A stretch of DNA of 64,000 bases from an uncultured Lachnospiraceae bacterium (GTDB taxonomy: Bacteria > Bacillota > Clostridia > Lachnospirales > Lachnospiraceae): assembly GCA_910585895.1 (NCBI GenBank), contig CAJUHY010000003.1:2575-66574 (forward strand). The letters run 5' to 3'. Shown here piece after piece: positions 44,492 to 52,575 of the stretch (positions are counted from its first letter, which is position 1; the number at the start of each line of letters is the position of its first letter). The translations under genes were made by a program, and so were the position numbers. The notes under the pieces are model-generated. The model saw nothing but the letters and a program-made list of their open reading frames with translations. It was not told the origin of the DNA and did not search any database.

Positions 44492-45687
44492 CGAAGGACC
44501 TCCTGATAATTATTTTGAAAAGCCATCTCCAGCATCTGCGATAAGCGGATGGGGTAAGTATGGTATTTCTGTAGGGTTTCCAAGCCATTCGCTGCAATTT
44601 CCCGGCGTTGCGTGTCGTGGTGAAGGAAATAATCTGCCTTGCTGGCAAGGTCCTCCAAATTCTCATAATATACAAGGTCTTCCTGCGGACGGAAAAATTC
44701 TGGAAGTTCTGGCTGGAAGTTCGTAAGTACAAAGCCGCCGCATGCCAAGATATCAAAGATGCGAAGGGGAAGCCCGCTGCGAATGGACTTGGATGTCATG
44801 TTCAGGTTAATTTTGCTGTTGTTAAAAATAATAGGCATTTCTTCCAAAGTCTTTGCCAGCCCCCGGTTATGGACATGGGGAAGAGCAGAGGTATCGCTTG
44901 CCGTATAGAGGTCAAGCGAAAACCGTTTGGAAAGCAGTTCCATGACAGATAGCCGCTCCATAGCAGAAATTTTATTGCCGATATAGAGCTGTGCCATAGT
45001 CTTTTTATCAGTCAGGTAAGAATCAAAGGGATAGGTGAAAAATCCTGGAAGATGAGCCTTAAATTCCTCTACAATTTCATTCGTCAGCAAATCTTCAATG
45101 ATAAAACCGCCATAAATCCGCAGCTGTGCTTCCATCAGCCCATTTAAGTAGCCCAGGAGATAAGCGGGAGGGTCCGTCAGCTTATCGTAAGGACATTTCT
45201 CTGTGTAGAGAGAGCCGACAAAAGAGATATCAGAGGTAAACTTCTTCCGTGTGGCAGCAGAAGCAGAATGGATTTGCTTCTGTTTTTGTTTGACGTTGGC
45301 AGCAAGAGGAAGGTGGAATACATGTCCAGGGTTGAGCGGGGCTATCTCTTCATATTGCGCCAGGTCAAAGAGAAAAATCCGGTTGCAGGGATGTGCAATG
45401 GAGGTTGCAAAAAGCTCCATCACCGGAGAATCCACGCTCCAGCAAAGGTAAGGCAATTTGAAGATATGGCATACCTCGCTCAAAAACGGAAAGAAATTGA
45501 TACTGAATACAAAGTCTGCCGGATGTTCTAACAACGTGTTGCTGACAATCTGAATAGACTCCTGGGGCGTTAAGGATTTGTTGGTGATTTCAGCAGTGAT
45601 TTCCTGCACCGTATGCCCCAATTCCTGAAAACCGTCAATGATATCCGGCTCACAAATGCTGCCATAACGGTAAAATAATAGCTTCAT
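44488..45687 (-). CDS. CgeB-like glycosyltransferase, copy 2
   Basis: A 399-residue paralogue of the neighbouring CgeB-like genes. It opens MKLLFYRYGSICEPDIIDGF. FVFSINFFPFLSEVCHIFKL then PYLCWSVDSPVMELFATSIA, and SKINLNMTSKSIRSGLPLRI then FDILACGGFVLTNFQPELPE, align block by block with copy 1. The start has GAGGAGG at a normal distance. It is transcribed from copy 3 toward copy 1. Confidence 0.85.
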   Translation of the reverse strand: MKLLFYRYGSICEPDIIDGFQELGHTVQEITAEITNKSLTPQESIQIVSNTLLEHPADFVFSINFFPFLSEVCHIFKLPYLCWSVDSPVMELFATSIAHPCNRIFLFDLAQYEEIAPLNPGHVFHLPLAANVKQKQKQIHSASAATRKKFTSDISFVGSLYTEKCPYDKLTDPPAYLLGYLNGLMEAQLRIYGGFIIEDLLTNEIVEEFKAHLPGFFTYPFDSYLTDKKTMAQLYIGNKISAMERLSVMELLSKRFSLDLYTASDTSALPHVHNRGLAKTLEEMPIIFNNSKINLNMTSKSIRSGLPLRIFDILACGGFVLTNFQPELPEFFRPQEDLVYYENLEDLASKADYFLHHDTQRREIAANGLETLQKYHTYPIRLSQMLEMAFQNNYQEVLR

Positions 45688-45721
45688 ATACTGTCCTCCT
45701 CTGCAGAATAGTAAGGTCGAA

Positions 45722-46891
45722 TCAAAATTTATTTTCCTCCACAGTCTGTATCATATATTTGAGCTGATGTATGTAGGAAAAATTATCGCGGACTTTGATA
45801 TATCCATTCATGGCAATCCGCAGCCGTTCCTCTTCGTGGGAAAGGTAGTAGGCAGTCTTTTCCATCAATTCGTCTAAGTCGCGAAAGACTTCAATATCCT
45901 TGCCGATTACAAAATAATCCTCAATTTCCTGTTGGTAGTTGGTCAGCACAAAGCCGCCGGAACCCATAATGTCTAAGATGCGCTGGGGCATTCCGGTCTC
46001 AATAGATGGCAGCGTGATATTGAGGTTAATCTTGCTCAGGTAAAAAATTTTATTCATGGCAGTGTAGTAATTCACACCTTGGTGTACCTGGACATTCCGC
46101 AGATAGGAACAGTCGCTTCGCGTATACAGGTCTATGGTATAACGTTCCGCCAGGGCATTCAGTACGGTAATCCTGTCCATCTCTGCAAGCTTCCTGGATA
46201 ACAGCAGAAGCCCCAGGTACAAATCCAAATCCATCTGCTGGCGGTTCCAGACAGAAGCCTGAAATTTTTGCGACATAAAATCAACTGTTTTCTGGGAGAC
46301 CCGCGGCCATGGTTTTACCGTGTGCCAATTGCAGAGATTTTTCAGCAGATATACTTTCAGCTCGGCGGCAATGTCTTCCGGCAGCTGTGAGACAAAACTG
46401 TTGTAAGAATTGTTCTCATAGAGATTTCCAATAAAAGAAATATCACAGGAAAAAGCCGCTTCATCTTCCGGTGTGATGTCCAGTGCGCCGGTGCGGGAGA
46501 GGTTGACCCCCATAGGCAGATAATATAAATGAGGAATATCATAAGATTTCATATGTTCATATTCCGCACGGTCAAAGAGAAAAAGATAATTGCAGGGATT
46601 TTTCACAGCTGGATGGAACAGAGAAATCAAAGGGGAATCATACACCCAGCCGATATATGGAAAATGGTATTTTTGACACAAGTCTGAGACTTCCGGCACG
46701 AAAAGATAGGAAATCAGACAGTCAAAATCATGTTCAGAGAGAAATTTATCCAGTTTCTCAAATTCTTCCGGTACAGGCGCCAGGGGGTCGAACTCGGCGA
46801 CCCCATAGATGTCGGCATGGTAGCCCATTTCCAATAATGCCCAGGGGAGATCGAAACTGGAGTTTTTTACGCGGATAAATAAAAAATTCAT
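45722..46891 (-). CDS. CgeB-like glycosyltransferase, copy 3
   Basis: A 389-residue protein and the first gene of the minus-strand trio. Blocks CLISYLFVPEVSDLCQKYHF then PYIGWVYDSPLISLFHPAVK, and SKINLNITLPSIETGMPQRI then LDIMGSGGFVLTNYQQEIED, match the other two. TTGGAGGTACGCTATG gives a good start at 46891. A promoter lies just upstream. Three such tandem copies next to flagellin suggest stepwise assembly of one glycan or decoration of several sites. Confidence 0.85.
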   Translation of the reverse strand: MNFLFIRVKNSSFDLPWALLEMGYHADIYGVAEFDPLAPVPEEFEKLDKFLSEHDFDCLISYLFVPEVSDLCQKYHFPYIGWVYDSPLISLFHPAVKNPCNYLFLFDRAEYEHMKSYDIPHLYYLPMGVNLSRTGALDITPEDEAAFSCDISFIGNLYENNSYNSFVSQLPEDIAAELKVYLLKNLCNWHTVKPWPRVSQKTVDFMSQKFQASVWNRQQMDLDLYLGLLLLSRKLAEMDRITVLNALAERYTIDLYTRSDCSYLRNVQVHQGVNYYTAMNKIFYLSKINLNITLPSIETGMPQRILDIMGSGGFVLTNYQQEIEDYFVIGKDIEVFRDLDELMEKTAYYLSHEEERLRIAMNGYIKVRDNFSYIHQLKYMIQTVEENKF

Positions 46892-46929
46892 AGCGTACCT
46901 CCAATAAATAGTGTATAATATCTATTAAC

Positions 46930-46959
46930 ATTATACCATGAGCATGTATTGCTTCGCAA
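46930..46959 (-). promoter_or_regulatory. SigmaA promoter of the CgeB trio
   Basis: On the minus strand, TTGCGA (46959-46954), an 18-nt spacer, and TATAAT (46935-46930). ATTGC-TTC-GCAAT (around 46949-46961) is a small hairpin overlapping the -35 box. Confidence 0.55.
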
Positions 46960-47029
46960 TCACATAAAATATCGGTTAATATACGAAAGTGGGAAACTTA
47001 AACATAAAAAATACAGGAAAAGAGAAAAA

Positions 47030-48046
47030 ATGTTTCGTGTTGATAAGGTAAATTATTTTGAAAAATTTCACTGCATTATGGGTGAATGTCCGGATAACTG
47101 CTGCGAGATGGCTTGGAATGTATTGGTGGATGATGTATCGTATGCAAAATACCAGGCATGCAAGGAAGAAAGCGTTCGGAATTTTATATCCCGGGAGGAA
47201 CCGCATAAGATATTAAAGGAGAACCACAAATGCCCATTTTTTCAGGCGGACGGTCTATGTATGCTGCATAAGGAATATGGAGAAGGTTTTTTGTGCGAGA
47301 CATGCAGGAATTATCCGAGGATGACATCATGTTATGAAGATTTGTATATTGTCTCGTTGGCGTTATCCTGTCCGGCAGTGCTGGAACTTTTGTGGATTCA
47401 GGAGAAGACAGAGATAAAGACAGAAATTTTTTATGAATCTCAGGAGGATTTGAGGAAAGGACAGTTTGAGATATCAGAAAGCATGGCTGGAAAGCTTCAG
47501 CTAAGAGAAGGGTTGTTAGAAATTGTCAGGGACAGGCGTTTTAGTTTGGCAGAACGCGTGAGGAAGATGGCGGAAGTTTTAGGCATTGCAGATTTTTCGG
47601 AGGATTTGCCCAAAGCTGTGGAATGGACAAGGAATTATGTAATGAAGAATTGCCTGATTAATAATGGAATAAGGCGGCAGTCAGAACTGATTGCCGAGGC
47701 GGTATTTGATGAAGAATCGGCATTACAATTTGTCAGCGACAATTCGAGATTTCTTAGGCTTTTTGAGCATATTCTGGTTTACAGCATCTTTGAGCAGATA
47801 TTGCGTATGGAGAAGATGGGAGACAGGACTGCGCATAGGTGGTTGGAAAAAATTGTCCTGCGCCTTGCAGTTATACAATATTGGTTAGCGCTTTTGTATG
47901 GCGTACAGGGAAAGGTTTCGCGCAATGATTGCAATATAGCTGTTTACAGCCTAATGCGGATATTAGACCATAATGAAGAAGAATGGGAGAAATGTTACGG
48001 AAGATGGGAACAGGAAATTGGTGGGATGCCGTTGGTCTTGTGGTAG
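47030..48046 (+). CDS. fliB: Flagellin lysine-N-methylase FliB
   Basis: A 338-residue protein with the Cys-rich signature of FliB, which methylates lysines of flagellin: FHCIMGECPDNCCEMAW near the start, then CPFFQADGLCMLHKEYGEGF and LCETCRNYPRM. These cysteines probably bind an iron-sulfur cluster. The rest is helical. An in-frame start at 46949 adds 27 basic residues without support; ATG 47030, opening MFRVDKVNYFEKFHC, is preferred. It is divergent from the CgeB trio and begins a plus-strand run of modification genes. Confidence 0.88.
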   Translation: MFRVDKVNYFEKFHCIMGECPDNCCEMAWNVLVDDVSYAKYQACKEESVRNFISREEPHKILKENHKCPFFQADGLCMLHKEYGEGFLCETCRNYPRMTSCYEDLYIVSLALSCPAVLELLWIQEKTEIKTEIFYESQEDLRKGQFEISESMAGKLQLREGLLEIVRDRRFSLAERVRKMAEVLGIADFSEDLPKAVEWTRNYVMKNCLINNGIRRQSELIAEAVFDEESALQFVSDNSRFLRLFEHILVYSIFEQILRMEKMGDRTAHRWLEKIVLRLAVIQYWLALLYGVQGKVSRNDCNIAVYSLMRILDHNEEEWEKCYGRWEQEIGGMPLVLW

Positions 48047-48064
48047 GGAGTTGGGAGGAGCGGT

Positions 48065-49759
48065 ATGAAAAAAATATCTGTTATTGTACCCTGCTATAAT
48101 TCAGAAAAATATATCGAGAAGTGCTTTGATTCACTGAGGAAGCAGACTTTAGGGCTGGAAGAACTGCAGGTAATATTTGTAGATGATGCCTCTACAGACA
48201 ATACGCTGGAATATTTGCAGAGATATGCGGCTATCTATCCGCAATCTGTGGAGGTGATTAACTTAGAAAAGAATCACCGGCAGGGAGGGGCGAGGAACCG
48301 GGGACTTGCCCGCGCGGCAGGCGAGTATGTCCTGTTTCTGGACTCCGATGACTGGCTGGATGTTACCATGTGTGAAAAGGTCTACGCGAAAGCGGTTGAA
48401 GAGGATGTGGATATTCTGCAGTTTCCATTTGTCCATGTGTATGGGGAAGGTAATGTCCGCAAAGAAGGATGCAGCCGTTATGGGTTTCTTGACGCAGATT
48501 CTGCAGAGATAAGGAAGGGGATGCTGCTGGGTACGCTGTTTACGTTTGGCAGCCAGAACAAGCTGTACCGCAGGACGCTGCTGGAACAATGGGAGGCAGC
48601 TTTTCCGGAGGGCGTGGTGTACGAGGAACCTTACTTTGTATATCCGTTATTGTTTGAAGCCAGGCGTTTCTATAGTATGGAAGAAGGGCTGTATTTTTAC
48701 CGGCGGACAGGGCAGAGTGTGACTGCGCAGCATATGAATGAGAAAAATACCCTTTGCGACCATCCTTTTGTACAGCTGGAACTGCTGAAGAAACTTATCT
48801 CCCATAAGAACTATATACAGGAATATTACAGCGAGATTGAATTTCATTTTCTGCACAGTTATTATATGGAGACTTTGTATTTTGCCGGGGTAGACAGTAA
48901 ATTCCTGGGAATAGATTATTTTCGCAATATGCAGAAGATGGTGCTAGATCTATTTCCGGAATACGAAGAGAATCCATATCTAAAGCTGGAGGGATTTGCG
49001 AAACTTCGGACGGTAATGCTGTCGGTGAAAGAAGACTTTACCCAGGAACAGCTGGAGAGGTACTGCAGGCAGGTAGTTGAGATTATGGAAGAGAAAAAAC
49101 GGCAGCCAGAAAACTTTATGGAAGAAAAGAAGCGTGAGTCGGAAGAAAAAAAGAGACTGAAAGAGGAATTTGCCGGGTATCAGCAGGAGATAGATACTTT
49201 CCTTGAACGGGAAGGCTATGGGGAATTGCTGGAATATTTTCAGTCGGAGAAAATGCAGCTGCTTTCTAAAATAGATAATGATGTAGCAGTGCTGAGCATT
49301 ATATTGGATATTTATAAAGAAGAGTTACAAGAACATGTCCCAAGCGGAATTTTGAGCAACATCCACAGCATGGAAGAAGCAAGGGAACGTTACCTGCAAG
49401 TGAAGTTCCTCATGTGGAGGCTGGAATTTCTGGGTGAAGACACACAGCTGTCAGAGTGGATGGATAAGGACATGATTTCTGTTCCTTTTTTCCGGTGTCT
49501 GATAGACGCTTCGTCATTTGAAAAGGCGAATACTGCCTTTAAACTGGCAATGCTGCTGAAGAAAAAAGGAAAAAGCAATTGGGCATTATCCATGTTGGAA
49601 TTTGTGGAGCAGCTAAGCCCGGGCGAGGAAATCGTATTCTGTGAGATGGCTGATATCTGTATTCAGGCTGGGCGGATGAAAGAAGCGGCAAGCTTCCTGA
49701 AAAAGATAATGTGCCCTACCGGTATTTTTGCGCAATATCAGGAAAAATGGGGGATATGA
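48065..49759 (+). CDS. GT2 glycosyltransferase with long C-terminal extension
   Basis: A 564-residue protein. The GT-A domain fills about residues 1-240: KKISVIVPCYNSEKYIEKCF, FVDDASTDNTLEYL, GGARNRGLARAAGEY and the metal-binding FLDSDDW. The shared block YYMETLYFAGVDSKF..MQKMVLDLFPEY..NPYL follows. Residues about 330-375 are a Glu/Lys coiled coil (EEKKRESEEKKRLKEEFAGY), and the end looks like helical repeats. GGAGG precedes ATG 48065. The next gene starts one nucleotide after the stop. Confidence 0.87.
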   Translation: MKKISVIVPCYNSEKYIEKCFDSLRKQTLGLEELQVIFVDDASTDNTLEYLQRYAAIYPQSVEVINLEKNHRQGGARNRGLARAAGEYVLFLDSDDWLDVTMCEKVYAKAVEEDVDILQFPFVHVYGEGNVRKEGCSRYGFLDADSAEIRKGMLLGTLFTFGSQNKLYRRTLLEQWEAAFPEGVVYEEPYFVYPLLFEARRFYSMEEGLYFYRRTGQSVTAQHMNEKNTLCDHPFVQLELLKKLISHKNYIQEYYSEIEFHFLHSYYMETLYFAGVDSKFLGIDYFRNMQKMVLDLFPEYEENPYLKLEGFAKLRTVMLSVKEDFTQEQLERYCRQVVEIMEEKKRQPENFMEEKKRESEEKKRLKEEFAGYQQEIDTFLEREGYGELLEYFQSEKMQLLSKIDNDVAVLSIILDIYKEELQEHVPSGILSNIHSMEEARERYLQVKFLMWRLEFLGEDTQLSEWMDKDMISVPFFRCLIDASSFEKANTAFKLAMLLKKKGKSNWALSMLEFVEQLSPGEEIVFCEMADICIQAGRMKEAASFLKKIMCPTGIFAQYQEKWGI

Positions 49760-49760
49760 G

Positions 49761-50429
49761 ATGGGTAACAGATTAGATACAAATAAGATAGCGTTCATTA
49801 TGTGCACCAACGATGAATTGTATAAACAAGAGTGTATCTCCTATATAGAACGGTTGGAGCTGCCGCCAGGATTTACGCGGGAAATCCTGACTATCAAGGG
49901 CGCAGTTTCCATGGCGGCTGGTTACAACCAGGCGATGAAAGAATCACAGGCAAAATATAAAGTATATCTGCACCAGGACGTGTTTATCATCTGTCAGGAC
50001 TTTATAAAGAAGATTTTAGAACTGTTTCGGGAACCGGAGATTGGCATGGTCGGTATGGTAGGCAACCTGAAGGTGGACAAGGAGGCTGCCCTGTGGTATG
50101 GGAACCGCGTGGGAATGCTGCATTCTAACAGCCTCTATTTTGCTCGCACTTACCTGTTTGGCGAGGTTGGGGGCAGATACCAGGAGGTTCAGGCAGTGGA
50201 TGGGCTTCTGATGGCAACGCAGTACGATGTCCCATGGAGGGAAGATATATTTAAAATGTGGGATTTCTATGATGTTTCCCAGTGTATGGAATTTCGTAGG
50301 CGGGGCTACCGCATTGTGGTTCCACATATGGAACAACCCTGGTGCATCCATGATGATGGAATTCTCAATCTGGACAATTACTTCGGCGAGAGGGAAATAT
50401 TTATAAATGAATATTTTACCGGACAATGA
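49761..50429 (+). CDS. StrF-like glycosyltransferase
   Basis: A 222-residue protein resembling the StrF-type GT-A glycosyltransferases: KIAFIMCTNDELYKQECISY, AAGYNQAMKESQAKYKVYLH then QDVFIICQDF, MVGMVGNLKV and DGLLMATQYDVPWREDIF. The HQDV takes the place of the usual DxD metal-binding motif. ATG 49761 lies one nucleotide after the GT2 stop and its SD is inside that gene; the earlier in-frame ATG 49728 overlaps it. The end of the protein (MEFRRRGYRIVVPHMEQPW) is also conserved in this family. Confidence 0.8.
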   Translation: MGNRLDTNKIAFIMCTNDELYKQECISYIERLELPPGFTREILTIKGAVSMAAGYNQAMKESQAKYKVYLHQDVFIICQDFIKKILELFREPEIGMVGMVGNLKVDKEAALWYGNRVGMLHSNSLYFARTYLFGEVGGRYQEVQAVDGLLMATQYDVPWREDIFKMWDFYDVSQCMEFRRRGYRIVVPHMEQPWCIHDDGILNLDNYFGEREIFINEYFTGQ

Positions 50430-50492
50430 ATGGCAGGATATTATGACAGCATGGTCTGTTAAGATAATATACAAGAAAAGAGGGATGGCAGA

Positions 50493-51614
50493 ATGGATGA
50501 GAATATAACAGAGCTGCAGCAGCGGGTGTCAGGTTTGGAGAAGCAGCTTGCAGAGCTGCAGAGACAGAATCAGGAGTATAAAAAAGACAATGACACAATG
50601 CTGCAGGCAATACGCAACCTGTATGGGATTAATAGTGAGACGATGAATCAGATATCGGAGATTCTTACGAATCAGGCTACACTTGACATGAATCAGACTA
50701 CGCTTGACATTACCCAGGGAGTAATCCGGGTAAGGTGTGCCAACCTCAGGTATGAGCTTTTTGACCCTAAGGTGAAAAGGGAAGGGTATCATTTCCCTGT
50801 AATTATTAACACACAGGAGACTATTGATGAGATTATTAAGAACCGTAAATCAATGGCGCGGTTTGGCGATGGCGAGTTTGCACAGATTATTAAAGTGAAC
50901 CGCCATAAGTTCCAGAAGCTGGATGACAGGCTGGGACGGAGGCTTGAGGAAGTACTGCACAGCCATGATCCCGATGTGCTGATTGCGATTGCCAACAATT
51001 ATGGTTCCCTGCAGGATTATACGGAAGCAGCGGCAGACGCTATCCGCATCTATATGTCAACAGATGATACCAGAGAACAACATATGAAACTGCTTGAGCA
51101 TGACAGGGTTTATTATGATGCCTATATGTCGCGTCCCTATGTGATGTATCGGGATTGGATGACAGAGATGCCCGGTAAGCGTTTTGCCCATCTCAAAGAA
51201 ATCTGGAAAGACCGTGAGCTTATCATTGTAGAAGGCGCACAGACCAGGATGGGAGTGGGCAATAACCTCTTGGAGGGGGCAAAGGACATCAAACGTATCT
51301 TAGCCCCGGCAACCAGTTCCTTTGACAGGTATGATGATGTCTTGAAGGCATCACTGCAATATGCGAAGAAAGATACGCTCTTTCTTGTTGCCATGGGGCC
51401 TGCTGCAGGCGTGCTTGCCTATGATTTGGCTTTGGAGGGCTATCAGGCAATTGATATTGGTCATATTGACCTGGAATATGAGTGGTTTCTTGCCGGGGAA
51501 GGAAAGCGGGTTGCTGTTCCTTACAAATATAACAATGAACTGGAAGGCGATGACGATGCAATGGAACTGCATGACCCGGTGTATGAGGGCCAGATTCTCG
51601 CCAGCTTCCAGTGA
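50493..51614 (+). CDS. GT-D fold glycosyltransferase (DUF1792-like) with coiled coil
   Basis: A 373-residue protein. Residues 1-45 form a coiled coil (ELQQRVSGLEKQLAELQRQN), then a short repeat (TNQATLDMNQTTLDITQG). The rest matches the GT-D fold family known from the Streptococcus adhesin glucosyltransferase: MARFGDGEFAQI near residue 119, VAMGPAAGVLAYDLALEGYQ and AIDIGHIDLEYEWF near the end, where acidic residues bind metal and sugar nucleotide. It probably extends a flagellin-linked glycan. SD GAGGGA precedes ATG 50493. Confidence 0.85.
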   Translation: MDENITELQQRVSGLEKQLAELQRQNQEYKKDNDTMLQAIRNLYGINSETMNQISEILTNQATLDMNQTTLDITQGVIRVRCANLRYELFDPKVKREGYHFPVIINTQETIDEIIKNRKSMARFGDGEFAQIIKVNRHKFQKLDDRLGRRLEEVLHSHDPDVLIAIANNYGSLQDYTEAAADAIRIYMSTDDTREQHMKLLEHDRVYYDAYMSRPYVMYRDWMTEMPGKRFAHLKEIWKDRELIIVEGAQTRMGVGNNLLEGAKDIKRILAPATSSFDRYDDVLKASLQYAKKDTLFLVAMGPAAGVLAYDLALEGYQAIDIGHIDLEYEWFLAGEGKRVAVPYKYNNELEGDDDAMELHDPVYEGQILASFQ

Positions 51615-51982
51615 TTGATGGAAGATGCATGCGGGTGAATGTTTCCTACTGGTAACGGAATGAACAGGTCATTATGGGCAAAAGCGTATAACAGCTTTCC
51701 CATGATGGCTTTTTGGAATAGAGGATTTTGTAAAGGCGCAGGCAGGTCAGTAGGGTTACCTGTGAGTAGTCCTGCAGCACGTGCATTGGCACGAATCTAT
51801 ATGGCACATAGAATGTCGTTGAATTTACGAAACGCTGCCTTGCCAAATTGATCAATTTCTCAACCTCGGAGGCGGTAACCAGGGTGGATTATGGGATGAT
51901 ACAGAAAAGCACCGCAAGGATATTTGACGTCAGAAACGCTATGAAGAATGTGACGTCAAGGGATAAAAAAGGGAGAATCGCT
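51615..51982. other. 368-nt gap before wbpD-like gene
   Basis: No recognisable gene. Short plus-strand frames exist (51639-51851; 51848-51982, open into the next gene) but lack known motifs. The palindrome AAATTGATCAATTT lies at 51845-51858. TTGACGTCA (51924-51932) and TGACGTCAA (51951-51959) form an inverted pair 18 nt apart, perhaps an operator for the gene that follows. Confidence 0.45.
51924..51959. promoter_or_regulatory. Inverted TGACGTCA pair before wbpD-like gene
   Basis: TTGACGTCA (51924-51932) and TGACGTCAA (51951-51959) are 18 nt apart and each is itself palindromic. Such a pair could bind two dimers of a regulator. It lies 24 nt before the start codon. Chance cannot be excluded. 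Confidence 0.3.
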
Positions 51983-52534
51983 ATGGGATATTTTGTGCAT
52001 AAAAGCAGCTATATAGAGGAAGACGTCCATATTGGAGAGGGTACGAAAATCTGGCATTTTTGCCACATACAGTCAGGAGCCCATATTGGGAACGATTGTT
52101 CCTTTGGACAGAATGTAAATGTGGCGAATCATGTGACCGTGGGCAGCGATGTCAAAATCCAAAACAACGTATCTCTCTATGAGGGCGTTGTCCTTGAGGA
52201 CGGCGTATTTTGCGGACCGTCCTGTGTATTCACCAATGATTTGACGCCGCGGGCAAGATACCCGAAGGGCAGGGCAAATTATAAAAAAACGTTGGTCAAA
52301 GAGGGGGCAACGATAGGCGCGAACGCAACCATCGTCTGCGGCACTACGATAGGCAGGAACGCCATGGTCGGGGCGGGGGCGGTTGTCACCAGAGATGTCC
52401 CCGACAATGCGTTGGTCATGGGTGTGCCGGCGGAAATCGTCGGCTGGGTATGTGCGTGTGGAAATCGGCTGGATGAAGATGGTGCCTGTGCTAAATGTAA
52501 GAACAAATATGAGATTACCAAGGTGGGGGAATGA
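51983..52534 (+). CDS. wbpD: WbpD-like N-acetyltransferase (left-handed beta-helix)
   Basis: A 183-residue hexapeptide-repeat acetyltransferase. It opens MGYFVHKSSYIEEDVHIGEG; TKIWHFCHIQSGAHIGNDCS and VFTNDLTPRARYPKG are typical of UDP-2-acetamido-3-amino-2,3-dideoxy-glucuronate N-acetyltransferase, which acetylates the 3-amino group. An extra C-terminal part holds CACGNRLDEDGACAKC, a probable zinc ribbon. The earlier in-frame start 51848 is rejected; ATG 51983 has GGGAG 7 nt upstream. wbpE-like gene follows after 41 nt. Confidence 0.88.
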   Translation: MGYFVHKSSYIEEDVHIGEGTKIWHFCHIQSGAHIGNDCSFGQNVNVANHVTVGSDVKIQNNVSLYEGVVLEDGVFCGPSCVFTNDLTPRARYPKGRANYKKTLVKEGATIGANATIVCGTTIGRNAMVGAGAVVTRDVPDNALVMGVPAEIVGWVCACGNRLDEDGACAKCKNKYEITKVGE

Positions 52535-52575
52535 GATATTTTACAGGAAAAAGTCCGGTATAGGAGGGATGTAAG

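Noticed and set aside
46946..46961. ATTGC-TTC-GCAAT hairpin as another copy of the 88-bp repeat
   Set aside because: Only the small hairpin resembles it; the flanks do not match the rest of the unit.
46961..46981. Minus-strand ACCGATAT upstream of the CgeB trio as a sigma-28 promoter
   Set aside because: No TAAA-like -35 element at the required 11-nt spacing; a sigmaA promoter nearby explains the start better.
49728..49760. Upstream start for the StrF-like gene at 49728
   Set aside because: It overlaps the preceding gene and adds residues without support; ATG 49761 fits the spacing and the family.
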